This document shows positions 1 to 8,349 of a DNA stretch of 64,000 bases, piece after piece. The notes under the pieces were generated by a model. It did not search any database and was not told the DNA's origin. It saw only the letters and a list, made by a program, of their open reading frames with translations. The DNA comes from DATAJX01 sp964601735. GTDB lineage: Bacteria; Pseudomonadota; Alphaproteobacteria; UBA2136; UBA6156. Each line of letters opens with the position of its first letter. Position 1 is the stretch's first letter. A program made the translations under genes and the position numbers. The stretch spans positions 1 through 64,000 of the forward strand of contig CAZROO010000007.1 in the NCBI GenBank assembly GCA_964601735.1, written 5' to 3'.

Positions 1-395
<395 letters not shown>

Positions 396-558
396 ATTTC
401 GATTGTGGAAACACAATCAACTTTGCTTATGCCGCAAGCCGGCAGAGCCCAAGTGCAAATACCTTGGCAATTACAGCCCTCTATTTGGACGTATACCCCG
501 GCCTGCGCCGGGGCGGCGCGAAGAGCGCCGGTTTTCGACGATTGATTGAAGGGGAAAG

Positions 559-678
559 TCCCCTGGTGACCATGGCGGAGGTTTAAAACCCGTTCCCATT
601 CCGAACACGGCAGTGAAGCCCTCCTGCGGCGATGGTAGTTTGTCCTAAGGCACGCGAGAGTAGCGCGTTGCCAGGGTT
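559..678 (+). rRNA. 5S ribosomal RNA
   Basis: About 118 bases with the 5S pattern: complementary ends (CCCTGG at 561 and CCAGGG near 671), the CCGTTCCCATTCCGAACACGG core, and CGATGGTAGT followed by GCGAGAGTAG. It lies about 165 bases after the 23S 3' end, the normal order of a bacterial rRNA operon. No tRNA is visible in the spacer or just downstream. Confidence 0.95.
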
Positions 679-733
679 TTTCCCTTTCAATCAATCGTCG
701 AAGTTCGACTTCCCGTACAAGTACCAAAAGCTT

Positions 734-764
734 AAAAGCCCCGCCTTTCGGCGGGGCTTTTTTA
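734..764. terminator. rRNA operon terminator, bidirectional
   Basis: GCCCCGCC / GGCGGGGC stem with a TTTC loop, preceded by A residues and followed by T residues, so it can stop transcription from both sides. It ends the rRNA operon and overlaps the stop codon of the convergent gene at 762-1109. Confidence 0.85.
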
Positions 765-1109
765 TTGTCGCTGGGGTATTTTATGGATGTCGATGGGCAT
801 GTCGTAGCATTCGAGCAGGGTGTCATCCTTGAAGACGTCAATCAGCAGCGACTTCAGTTGGCTGGGCTGGGTATCTTCCGGATGAGGCAAGCCCTGGAGG
901 GTTATTCGCAACCGGATGGTCAGATGGCCCCGTTCTGGATGATGGATATTGATATAACGGTTGGTGTGGCTGGCTGTTGTGATTTGAACTGTTGGGAACT
1001 GGAGAGCCACAAAAACCTTGAGGGCATGCTGCTCAAACTTGGTGAGCGGCGCCGACTCGGCGGCGATGTGCGACGTATGGGGATTTGTAGAAAGATAGGA
1101 ACCGGGCAT
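762..1109 (-). CDS. Hypothetical protein, 115 aa
   Basis: I do not recognise this family. The start at 1109 is chosen because AGGAGG lies five bases upstream; a longer reading frame to 1139 lacks such a site. The product is soluble, with no signal peptide or membrane segment, and has a beta-rich middle (HLTIRLRITLQG). It is the first gene after the rRNA operon, convergent to it, and shares the terminator. kup, the next gene on this strand, lies upstream beyond a 130-base gap, so the two may be transcribed together, but nothing in the sequence proves it. Confidence 0.6.
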   Translation of the reverse strand: MPGSYLSTNPHTSHIAAESAPLTKFEQHALKVFVALQFPTVQITTASHTNRYINIHHPERGHLTIRLRITLQGLPHPEDTQPSQLKSLLIDVFKDDTLLECYDMPIDIHKIPQRQ

Positions 1110-1239
1110 TAAAGCCTCCTGTAAAACGTGCCGGGGCATAGGTGTTGCGAAGAGTCGGTTAAGACAGGAAATGATATAGGTTATAGAAGGTTAAGATTCA
1201 AGGTGTTGGTGTATTACATCTGGTCGCGCCTTCAGCGCG

Positions 1240-3108
1240 CTACAACTGCACCTGCATGCCCACCTCAACTACCTGGTCGGAAGGCAGCTTGTAAAAGTCG
1301 GTGGCATTTTCGGCGAGCTTGGAGAGGCCGATGTACAAATTGTCCTGCCACAGCGGCATGCCCAGCGTACCGTTGGCCTTGAGGCTGCGGTGGGTAAGGA
1401 AGTAGGTGACCGGCTGGCCGTCGGTATAAGGCAGGCCCAGCCGGTGGGCGCGCACCATCGCGGTGGGAATGTCCGGTACGTCCATGTAACCGAAAGTGAG
1501 CTGCACACGGGTGAAATTCTTGTCGACCGGCACAAGCGCGATCTGCTGTTCGGGCGGCACGCGTGGAATATCGCTGGTGCGGATGTTGAGGATGACATTA
1601 TGCGCATGCAGCACGTCGTTGTGGCGGATATTGTGAATCAGCGCGGCCGGGGCGTGGTAGGTGTCGCTGGAAAGCCAGACGGCGGTACCCGGCACATGCG
1701 CCAGCTTGTTGCGGTTCAGCGCCTTGAGCCAGCGGTCGAAGGGCGGCAGGTTCATTACAGTGCGCTGGTACAAAAAGCGCGAACCGCGCACCCAGGTGAG
1801 CATGCAGAGAGTCAGTACCGCGCCCACCGTCAGCGGCATCCAGCCGCCGTCGCCGACTTTGAGCAGGTTGGCGGAAAGAAAGAAAGCATCCATCGCCACA
1901 AACGGCGATACAATCAGCAGCGACTGCCACAGCGGCCGGTGCCAGCGCTGCCAGATGACGACGAACAGCAACAGCCCGGTGGCCACCATGTTCATGCTCA
2001 CCGCCACGCCGTAGGCGCTGGCCATTGCGTCGGAACTGCCAAAGCTCAATACCGTGGCCACCACCCCCATCATCAGCCAGCGGTTGAGCTTGGGGCAGTA
2101 AATCTGCCCGCTCTGCTGGGCGGAAGTGTGGAGGAACTGCAGCCGTGGCATCAGTCCCATGGCCACGGCCTGGTGGGCCAGGCTGAAGGTGCCGGTAATC
2201 ACCGCCTGGCTGGCGATGATGGTGGCCAGCGTGCTCAAGGCCACCAGCGGCAGCAGCAGGCCCTGTGGTGCCAGCAGGTAAAACGGGTTTTCCATGGCTG
2301 CCGGCTGCGCCAGAATCAGCGCCCCCTGACCCAGGTAATTGATGCACAGCGCCGGAAACACCAAAAACAGCCACGCCCGCTGGATGGGCCTGCGGCCGAA
2401 GTGGCCGAGGTCGGCATACAGGGCTTCGCCGCCGGTGACGGCCAGAAACACCGCGCCCAGCGTGGGCAGGGCCACGGCAGTGTGCTGGGAAATGAAATTG
2501 AAGGCATACATGGGGTTCAGGGCGGCAAGGATGTGCGGATTGGCGATGATGGGGAAAATCCCCAGCACCATCAGCACGCCAAACCATACCAGCATGATGG
2601 GCCCGAACATCAATCCCACGCCACCGGTGCCATTCTGCTGTAAAATGAACAGGGCCACCAGGATGCCGGTGGAAAGCGGCAGCACCCAGTTATCAAAGGA
2701 CGAGGAGGCGAGGTTCAAGCCTTCAACTGCGCTGACCACCGAAATGGCCGGCGTAATCAGGGCGTCGCCAAAAAACATGGCCGCGCCGCCCACGCCCAGC
2801 AGCAAAATCAGTTTGTTGGAGCGGCCCAGCGCCTGCTGCACCAGCGCAAACAGACTTAAAATGCCGCCTTCGCCCTTGTTGTCGGCCCGCAGCAGAATAC
2901 CGACGTAGCGGGTCACCGAAATCATCAGCGCCCAAAAAATCAAACTTTCCACACCATATACCGAGAGCTGGCTGGTGGAGCCGCTGGCCTTCACCGCCTC
3001 GCGCAGCGCATACAGCGGGCTGGTGCCGATATCGCCAAACACTACGCCCAGCGCGGTCAGGGCCAGGGCTTTCCAGGGGGTGCCGGGGGCGTTTATCGTG
3101 TTTGGCAT
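1240..3108 (-). CDS. kup: Low-affinity potassium uptake protein Kup
   Basis: Proton-coupled K+ importer of the inner membrane (KUP/HAK/KT family). The 622-residue product begins with the family signature (VVFGDIGTSPLYALREAV), has about twelve hydrophobic segments, and ends in the hydrophilic C-terminal domain usual for Kup (about 620-630 aa). The start at 3108 is the methionine of MPNTINAPG; the frame is open to 3162, so an upstream start is possible. No Shine-Dalgarno site precedes 3108, but TAGAAT lies eight bases before the ATG, which would fit a leaderless transcript (inference). It is divergent from the SIMPL gene at 3198. Confidence 0.95.
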   Translation of the reverse strand: MPNTINAPGTPWKALALTALGVVFGDIGTSPLYALREAVKASGSTSQLSVYGVESLIFWALMISVTRYVGILLRADNKGEGGILSLFALVQQALGRSNKLILLLGVGGAAMFFGDALITPAISVVSAVEGLNLASSSFDNWVLPLSTGILVALFILQQNGTGGVGLMFGPIMLVWFGVLMVLGIFPIIANPHILAALNPMYAFNFISQHTAVALPTLGAVFLAVTGGEALYADLGHFGRRPIQRAWLFLVFPALCINYLGQGALILAQPAAMENPFYLLAPQGLLLPLVALSTLATIIASQAVITGTFSLAHQAVAMGLMPRLQFLHTSAQQSGQIYCPKLNRWLMMGVVATVLSFGSSDAMASAYGVAVSMNMVATGLLLFVVIWQRWHRPLWQSLLIVSPFVAMDAFFLSANLLKVGDGGWMPLTVGAVLTLCMLTWVRGSRFLYQRTVMNLPPFDRWLKALNRNKLAHVPGTAVWLSSDTYHAPAALIHNIRHNDVLHAHNVILNIRTSDIPRVPPEQQIALVPVDKNFTRVQLTFGYMDVPDIPTAMVRAHRLGLPYTDGQPVTYFLTHRSLKANGTLGMPLWQDNLYIGLSKLAENATDFYKLPSDQVVEVGMQVQL

Positions 3109-3197
3109 TGGGGCCGATTCTACCCCGGCTATTTGCGCTTGTGTGGCAACTGCCCATGCCATAGGCTATGGCCAATAGAAAAAAAGAGGAAACCACC

Positions 3198-3938
3198 ATG
3201 AAACGCCCCATCGCCCACCTGCTGCTTTCCACTACGTTGCTGGCGCTGCCGCTGGCCATGCCGCCACTTGCAGGCTGGGCCGCCGACCGCCATGAGGGCG
3301 CCGACTACTGGCAAAGCGTGACCGTGCTGAACGTGAGCGGAGAAGCTCACCGCAGCGTGACGCCGGACAAGCTGACCGCCACCGTGGTGATTGAGCACGA
3401 AGCCAAGGATGCCGCCACGGCGCAGGCTTACGTGAACGAAAAGATGAAACTGGCCAAGGTTGCGGCAGGCGATGTGCCGGGCGTCAAGTTCGAAACCGGC
3501 AGCTACAACACTTACCAGGTCAGCCAGGGCGACAAGCAAAAGACCACCGTCTGGCATGCCCGGCAGGACGTGACTTTAAGCGGCGGCAAGCCGGAAAGCC
3601 TGACCAAACTGGTGGCGCAATTGCAGGGCATGGGCTTTGCAGTGAACGGCCTGAGCTACGAACTCTCGCGTGAAAAGGCCGACCAGGTGCGTGGCGAACT
3701 GATTAACGAAGCCCTCGACGACGTGAAGGCCAAGGCGCAAAAGATCGCCGATCACCTGGGTTACAAGAGCGTCCGTTACGCGGTCATCAACACCGACAAC
3801 GGAGGCGGCGTGGTGCGGCCGATGTACGCCCGCGCCATGGCGATGAAGGCCGAGGCCGCCGCCATGCCCGAACCGGTGGCGACGCCGGGCAGCACCGAGG
3901 TGCAGGTGAGCGTTAGCGCCGAAGTGCATTTACGCTAG
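3198..3938 (+). CDS. SIMPL (DUF541) domain periplasmic protein
   Basis: 246 aa. An N-terminal signal peptide (residues 1-~28, hydrophobic LLLSTTLLALPLAMPPL then AGWAA) is followed by a SIMPL/DUF541 domain: VSGEAHRSVTPDKLTATVVIEHEAK, the VTLSGGKPESL segment, and a C-terminal VQVSVSAEVHLR strand. The family is exported and of poorly defined function; some members are linked to oxidative-stress protection. The start is chosen for AGAGGAA upstream and because it gives a proper signal peptide. It is followed by its own terminator at 3971. Confidence 0.85.
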   Translation: MKRPIAHLLLSTTLLALPLAMPPLAGWAADRHEGADYWQSVTVLNVSGEAHRSVTPDKLTATVVIEHEAKDAATAQAYVNEKMKLAKVAAGDVPGVKFETGSYNTYQVSQGDKQKTTVWHARQDVTLSGGKPESLTKLVAQLQGMGFAVNGLSYELSREKADQVRGELINEALDDVKAKAQKIADHLGYKSVRYAVINTDNGGGVVRPMYARAMAMKAEAAAMPEPVATPGSTEVQVSVSAEVHLR

Positions 3939-3970
3939 AAAAATCCCATTCGGCCTCCGGCCCGTGGGTG

Positions 3971-3990
3971 CGGCCCTAAAGGGCCGTTTT
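3971..3990 (+). terminator. Terminator after the SIMPL gene
   Basis: CGGCCCTAAAGGGCCG stem followed by TTTT. A second perfect hairpin, ATTCGCCTTCGGCGAAT, lies at 4004-4020 between this gene and the convergent flgH; it could end the flagellar transcript from the other side. Confidence 0.6.
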
Positions 3991-4056
3991 CTACCCTTAT
4001 GAAATTCGCCTTCGGCGAATACCGCTCGCGCGTCTAAAGTGCCTTCGGCGCGCTTA

Positions 4057-4773
4057 TTAGAACGGCAGTACCTTATCCAGCCAGCGGACGCCGTACTGGG
4101 CGGTCTGGTTTTCATCCACCGTGCCGTCGCCGGTGTAGCTGATGCGGGCCTCGGCCACCTGGCTGCTGGCAATGGTGTTGGCCGATGAAATGTCCTCGGG
4201 CCGGATGATGCCGGTCAGCATCATCTTCTGTTTTTCGTAATTCATCATCACTTCGCGCTGGCCCTGGATCACCAGCAGACCGTTGGGCATCACCTGAGTG
4301 ACGACCGCGGCGATGTTGGCGGTGAGGGTATCGGTGCGGTTGGTGGCACCGCTGCCGCTGAAGCTGCGGTTGCTGCTGGTATTGGCCAGGTCGGTTGCGC
4401 CCAGCGGAATGCCGCGTTCCAGCAGGTGGCCGCTAATCCACGGCAGGCCCAGAATACCCGCCTGCTGCGTATGGCTCTTGGCCTCGGCGGTTTTGCCGCT
4501 GCTGCTGGCGCTGGCGTTCTCGCTCACCACCACCGTCACCAGGTCGCCAACCTGGTGGGCGCGGCTGTCCTTGAAAAACTGCTTGCTGCCGGGTACCCAC
4601 AGGCTGCCATGTTCCGGCCGCGGGGCACTGGGCACGGCCACCGGCATGTTCACCAGTTGGGCGCCGTTCTGGGCGATGTTCGAGCCGGTGGAAGACATTT
4701 CCGGCCGCAGGCTTTCCTGGCATCCGGCCAGCATTGTGGCGGCAAGCAGGGTGAGGGGGATGTATTTGCGCAT
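4057..4773 (-). CDS. flgH: Flagellar L-ring protein FlgH
   Basis: Lipoprotein that forms the outer-membrane L-ring bushing around the flagellar rod. 238 aa, beginning with a lipoprotein signal (LLAATMLAGC, lipidated Cys near residue 18). It contains the typical FlgH blocks GSLWVPGSKQFFKDSRAHQVGDLVTV, ANIAAVVTQVMPNGLLVIQG, EKQKMMLTGIIRPEDIS and the YGVRWLDKVLPF C-terminus. Its ATG overlaps the flgA stop region (shared base 4773), so the two are translationally coupled. It is the last gene of the flgF-flgG-flgA-flgH run. Confidence 0.97.
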   Translation of the reverse strand: MRKYIPLTLLAATMLAGCQESLRPEMSSTGSNIAQNGAQLVNMPVAVPSAPRPEHGSLWVPGSKQFFKDSRAHQVGDLVTVVVSENASASSSGKTAEAKSHTQQAGILGLPWISGHLLERGIPLGATDLANTSSNRSFSGSGATNRTDTLTANIAAVVTQVMPNGLLVIQGQREVMMNYEKQKMMLTGIIRPEDISSANTIASSQVAEARISYTGDGTVDENQTAQYGVRWLDKVLPF

Positions 4774-5368
4774 TATTGTTCTCCTACTGTAACAGTGCCC
4801 GGGCCGCTCACCGTGGCCACCAGGGTGGTGCGGCTTTCGGTGTTGAGCACACGAATGGCCTTGCCCGCATTACCCGCCTCCAGCGCCAAGCCGGTGCCGG
4901 AAAGTTCGATGCCCGGACGCTTGAAAACAACGGCGACGGTGGTGTTGCGCTCCACATCGTTGGCGGTTTTGAGCGCCAGGCTATTAAAGGGGGCGCCAGC
5001 CTTCAATGGCCGCACCAGGCGCCTGCCCACCACCTCATCGGGCGAGCGCGGCGTGCTTTGGTATACCCTGGTGCCGGAAATCTCGGCCTGGGCCACATCG
5101 GCCTCACTAATAACTGTACCTGCCACCAACGCATGGGCGGCCACGGGCACAGTCTGGGTATCGGTTGCCGCGTAGGCGGTGCCGATCAAGCCAAGAACAG
5201 AAGCGGCAGCCACAGCGCAAACACCAGCAGCAACAGCCAGCCCTCGCCGCCGCCGGTTTTGAGTTGTTTGTGCAGGGCAATGTCCCGCCAGCTCATCAAG
5301 GCGTACATACCGTCGTGCTGCATGGGAATGGTTTCGTTCCGCAGGCAGTCGAGCAAATTTATAAACAT
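4773..5368 (-). CDS. flgA: Flagellar P-ring chaperone FlgA; N-terminus split between two frames
   Basis: Periplasmic chaperone needed for P-ring assembly. The SAF-like and C-terminal parts are clear from about 5180 downward: PVAAHALVAGTVISEADV, VGRRLVRPLKAG, VERNTTVAVVFKRPGIELSG, GKAIRVLN, VATVSGPGTVTV. The frame that encodes them stays open to an ATG at 5447, but its first ~85 codons are basic, low in GC at third positions and unlike FlgA. A second frame (ATG 5368, also ATG 5323 and 5296) has high third-position GC, ends in a hydrophobic run (WLLLLVFALWLPLLFLA) and stops at 5186, where the FlgA frame becomes GC3-rich (GLIGTAYAA). The likely reading is one protein with a signal peptide in the second frame and a one-base frame change near 5186-5200, real or a sequence error. 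Alternatives are a separate 60-aa protein, or a start at 5447. Confidence 0.75.
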
Positions 5369-5482
5369 GGTTCCAGCTTTCGTGGTGGCCCGCAGGCCTG
5401 TTGGTAACCACCCCTGCTTGAATCCTCTCCCGCATCTGCTTATTCATGAGTCATGCCAATTCTTTTTATTCAATAACTTGTC

Positions 5483-6265
5483 TTATCGAACCTGGTTCAA
5501 CGTGTTCAGCATGTCATCGGCGGTGCTAATCACGCGGCTGTTCATTTCGTAGCTGCGCTGGGCGGTAATCAGCTGGGTGACGCTGGAAATCGCGTCGACG
5601 TTGCTGCTTTCCAGAAAGCCCTGCTTGATGGTGCCGGCGCCGTCCTGGCCCGGGGTGGCGTCGCTGGGCGTGCCGCTGGCCTCGGTTTCGACGTAGCGGT
5701 TGTCACCAATGTTCTGCAAGCCGGCTTCGTTGACGAACATTGCCACGGTGATGTTGCCGAGGTCGGTGCTCACGTTATTGACCTTGGCCGAGACCGAGCC
5801 GGTTTCGGAAATGGTCACGTCGGTGGCGCCGGTGGGCACGCTAATGGCCGGGTCGGTGGGGTAGCCTTCCTTTGTTACCACCTGGCCGTCGGCGTTGATC
5901 TGGAAGGCACCGTCGCGGGTGTAAGCGGTGCTGCCGTTCGGCATGGTGATTTTGAAAAAGCCACGTCCGCTCATGGCCATGTCAAAGGTGTTACCGGTGC
6001 TTTGCAGCGGGCCCTGGGTCATGATTTTGTAGGCGGCGCCGATGCTCACGCCCAAGCCAACCTGCATGCCGGTGGGGGCGATGGTACCGGCGTTGCTGGT
6101 AGTGGCGCCCACGCCGATGCGGTTCTGGTAAATCAGGTCCTGAAAGGCGGCCACCTGCTGCTTGAAGCCGGTGGTGTTGAGGTTGGCGATGTTGTTCGAC
6201 AGAATGTCGACATTGGTCTGTTGGGCGTTCATCCCGGTGGCGGCGATGCGGAGTGCTTCTAACAT
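5483..6265 (-). CDS. flgG: Flagellar distal rod protein FlgG
   Basis: Forms the distal part of the flagellar rod. 260 aa, the usual length. The N-terminal rod-family motif is present (TGMNAQQTNVDILSNNIANLNTTGFK), as are the middle domain with GRGFFKI and YTRDGAFQ, and the C-terminal helix (GFLESSNVDAISSVTQLI ... DDMLNTLNQVR). It lies between flgF and flgA on the same strand. The 169-base gap to flgF contains a small hairpin (GCACGCACTAAAAGTGTGCGC near 6337-6360) but no clear promoter. Confidence 0.98.
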   Translation of the reverse strand: MLEALRIAATGMNAQQTNVDILSNNIANLNTTGFKQQVAAFQDLIYQNRIGVGATTSNAGTIAPTGMQVGLGVSIGAAYKIMTQGPLQSTGNTFDMAMSGRGFFKITMPNGSTAYTRDGAFQINADGQVVTKEGYPTDPAISVPTGATDVTISETGSVSAKVNNVSTDLGNITVAMFVNEAGLQNIGDNRYVETEASGTPSDATPGQDGAGTIKQGFLESSNVDAISSVTQLITAQRSYEMNSRVISTADDMLNTLNQVR

Positions 6266-6434
6266 TTCTAGTCCCTCTCTCTTTGGACGGTTATTCTACT
6301 GCGCGGGTGATATTTTAATTTTTCCTTGCCCTGCGCTCCGCACGCACTAAAAGTGTGCGCTTGCGGTGCTCGGTCTGCGGAGAAAATCAAAATCTCATCC
6401 CGCGCAGCGAATATGTGGTTTATCAAAAAGCGCA

Positions 6435-7169
6435 TTATTGTTTGCCTAAAGTCTGGATGGCGTTGCTTTCGGTGCCTTCCATGGTTTGCAGCAGCTTTAT
6501 GCTGTTCTGGTAGGCCTGGCTGGCGGCGTTCATTTCCACCATTTCCTGCACGGCGTTGACGTTGCTGGATTCCAGCGTACCCTGCCTGATAATCGGGTTG
6601 TCATCCACGGTGGGGGCATCGCCCTTGTGGGGAATGAAATTGGTGCTTCCGGCACGTACCAAATTCTGCTGTTGGGCCGGGGTGAAGTTGTAAATGCCGA
6701 TTTGCCCGAGGACGCCCTGTTCGGTTGAAACCGTGCCGTCGGTGGCCACGCGGAATTCATTGGCGTCGGTGGGCAGTTGCATCGGCGCGCCGGCGTTGTC
6801 GAGCAGCGCATACCCTTCCGGTGTGGTCACCTGGCCTTCGGCGTTTTCCACAAACTGGCCGCGGCGGGTGTACTGGGTGGCGCCGTTCACGCTGATGGCA
6901 AAGTAGCCGTCCCCGGCAATGGCCAGATCAAAAGCGTTGCCGGTGTTATTAAAGGTGCCTTGGGTGGTGTCCATTAAAATGCCACGGTCGGCCACATAGC
7001 TGGTGCCGCTGCCGATGGCCGTCTTGCTCCGACCGCTGACCATTTCCTGAAAATCGGGCTTGAGGCGGTGAAATCCGTTGGTGTTGGCATTGGCCACGTT
7101 GTCGGCAATCACGTTAAAGCGGCGCTGGGCTGCCACGGCCCCGGATGCGAGAACAGCGAGTTCCTGCAT
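6435..7169 (-). CDS. flgF: Flagellar basal-body rod protein FlgF
   Basis: Proximal rod component. 244 aa with the start at MQELAVLAS, preceded by GGAAGGGAG at the right distance; the frame runs open to 7223 but without a better site. It has the rod-protein N-terminus (NVIADNVANANTNGFHR), the GDGYFAI and YTRRGQF motifs shared with FlgG, and the C-terminal GTLESSNVNAVQEMVEM helix. It is the first gene of the visible flagellar cluster. Upstream lies a heptamer-repeat palindrome at 7237-7328. Confidence 0.96.
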   Translation of the reverse strand: MQELAVLASGAVAAQRRFNVIADNVANANTNGFHRLKPDFQEMVSGRSKTAIGSGTSYVADRGILMDTTQGTFNNTGNAFDLAIAGDGYFAISVNGATQYTRRGQFVENAEGQVTTPEGYALLDNAGAPMQLPTDANEFRVATDGTVSTEQGVLGQIGIYNFTPAQQQNLVRAGSTNFIPHKGDAPTVDDNPIIRQGTLESSNVNAVQEMVEMNAASQAYQNSIKLLQTMEGTESNAIQTLGKQ

Positions 7170-7236
7170 GTTTTGCTCCCTTCCTATTCCAGTTAAACTC
7201 TCTCCGCCGGGGTAGATGCACAAGGCGTGCCAAGTT

Positions 7237-7328
7237 AGGTAACCGGTTGTCGGTTATCGGTTACCGGTGCGTGTTGAACGGGTGGGGCGGAATTCCAATA
7301 ACCGGTTGCCGATTACCGATAACCCCTT
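7237..7328. repeat. Heptamer-periodic inverted repeat pair (family member 1)
   Basis: Left arm 7237-7267 reads in sevens: GGTAACC, GGTTGTC, GGTTATC, GGTTACC. Right arm 7295-7328, read on the minus strand, gives GGTTATC, GGTAATC, GGCAACC, GGTTATT. About 27 bases of loop separate them. It lies between the divergent flgF and the gene at 7399, so it is in the 5' region of both. Related elements are at 11471-11667, 18254-18364 and 53571-53605. Confidence 0.75.
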
Positions 7329-7398
7329 GCCAAAGCGTTGTTTAAAAGCCAAACTGCGCACCGAGAGAAAAAGAACATAATTAAGCCGGAATCGCCCT

Positions 7399-8124
7399 TT
7401 GAAAGACGCCCCTGCCATCCAGCATGACATTCGCACCATCCGCGACATCGAAACCGCGCTGGAAGAAGCAGAAACCTTCATCACCCGTGTTAAAAGCAAC
7501 AAGGTGCGGCTCACGCTGCAAAACGGCAGCATCTCCATCACGCGTGAAGAAATGGCCAAAATCACCGACCTGGTGATTACGCTGGAACGCAGCGGCAAGG
7601 CGCTGGAAAGCGCTGTGCGCTACCTGCGCGACCTGATGACCTACGACGAAGTCACCCAGCTGTTCAGCCGCCGCTATCTGTTCCACCTGCTCGAAAAAGA
7701 ACTCCACCGCGCCCAGCGCTACGATAATTCCTTTGCCCTGCTGGCGCTGGAACTCGACCCGTTCACCGGCAGCAGCGACAAGCATATCGGCACCGAAGAC
7801 CTCAACCTGCTGGTGGCCGAAGCCGCGCGCTGCGTGCGCCAGTTCATCCGCGACAGCGACAGCCCGGGCCGCACCGGCGAACGCACGTTCCTCATTCTGC
7901 TGCCGGAAACCGACGCCAAGGGCGCGCTCATCCTGGGTGAGCGCATTCGCAAGGCGGTCGATAAAAAGTACGACATTTCCACCGGCAAGGTGGGCATGAC
8001 ATTGAGTGGCGGCATCATCACCAGCAGTGACGCCACTACGCCGGAACTCGCCAACCTGCTGTTCCTGGTCGATCAAAAACTCACCGAAGCCAGAACCAAG
8101 GGCCCCAACGTGCTGGTCAAATAA
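7399..8124 (+). CDS. Degenerate GGDEF-domain protein, probably a cyclic-di-GMP receptor
   Basis: 241 aa from a TTG start. Residues 1-75 are helical; residues ~78-240 form a GGDEF fold (DEVTQLFSRRYLFHLLEKE, LLALELDPFTG, FLILLPETDA). The active-site loop reads GERTF where GGDEF is required, so diguanylate cyclase activity is unlikely. The RxxD inhibitory-site motif is retained five residues upstream (RDSD), which suggests the protein may still bind cyclic-di-GMP (inference). It is the first of two cyclic-di-GMP genes beside the flagellar cluster and has its own terminator at 8123-8153. The start codon is uncertain. Confidence 0.8.
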   Translation: MKDAPAIQHDIRTIRDIETALEEAETFITRVKSNKVRLTLQNGSISITREEMAKITDLVITLERSGKALESAVRYLRDLMTYDEVTQLFSRRYLFHLLEKELHRAQRYDNSFALLALELDPFTGSSDKHIGTEDLNLLVAEAARCVRQFIRDSDSPGRTGERTFLILLPETDAKGALILGERIRKAVDKKYDISTGKVGMTLSGGIITSSDATTPELANLLFLVDQKLTEARTKGPNVLVK

Positions 8125-8153
8125 AAAGCCCCGCCATCGGCGGGGCTTTTTAT
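8123..8153 (+). terminator. Terminator after the degenerate GGDEF gene
   Basis: AAAAAGCCCCGCC-ATC-GGCGGGGCTTTTT stem-loop directly at the stop codon. The following ~195 bases to the next gene show no recognisable feature. Confidence 0.85.
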
Positions 8154-8349
8154 TTGACCATCGTTTAGATGTTGATAGGGAGGTGATGAGGACTCTTCCT
8201 GCTGTCAAAGGCTTCCTGAATCCCGCCAGTTTCGCCACAATGGTTGCCGTTATGCGCCGCTGCCTTGATAAATTGCGCTGTTCAACCATGCGTTGCTTGC
8301 GCCTGCGCCGGATTTCAGCCACTCTGACGGCAACAAAAAAACAACGCAC

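Noticed and set aside
396..558. tRNA gene in the 23S-5S spacer
   Set aside because: No cloverleaf, T-loop (GGTTCGA) or anticodon stem could be found in the spacer.
1390..2643. 417-codon open frame on the plus strand
   Set aside because: Antisense shadow of kup; Gln/His-rich sequence without structure or start signals.
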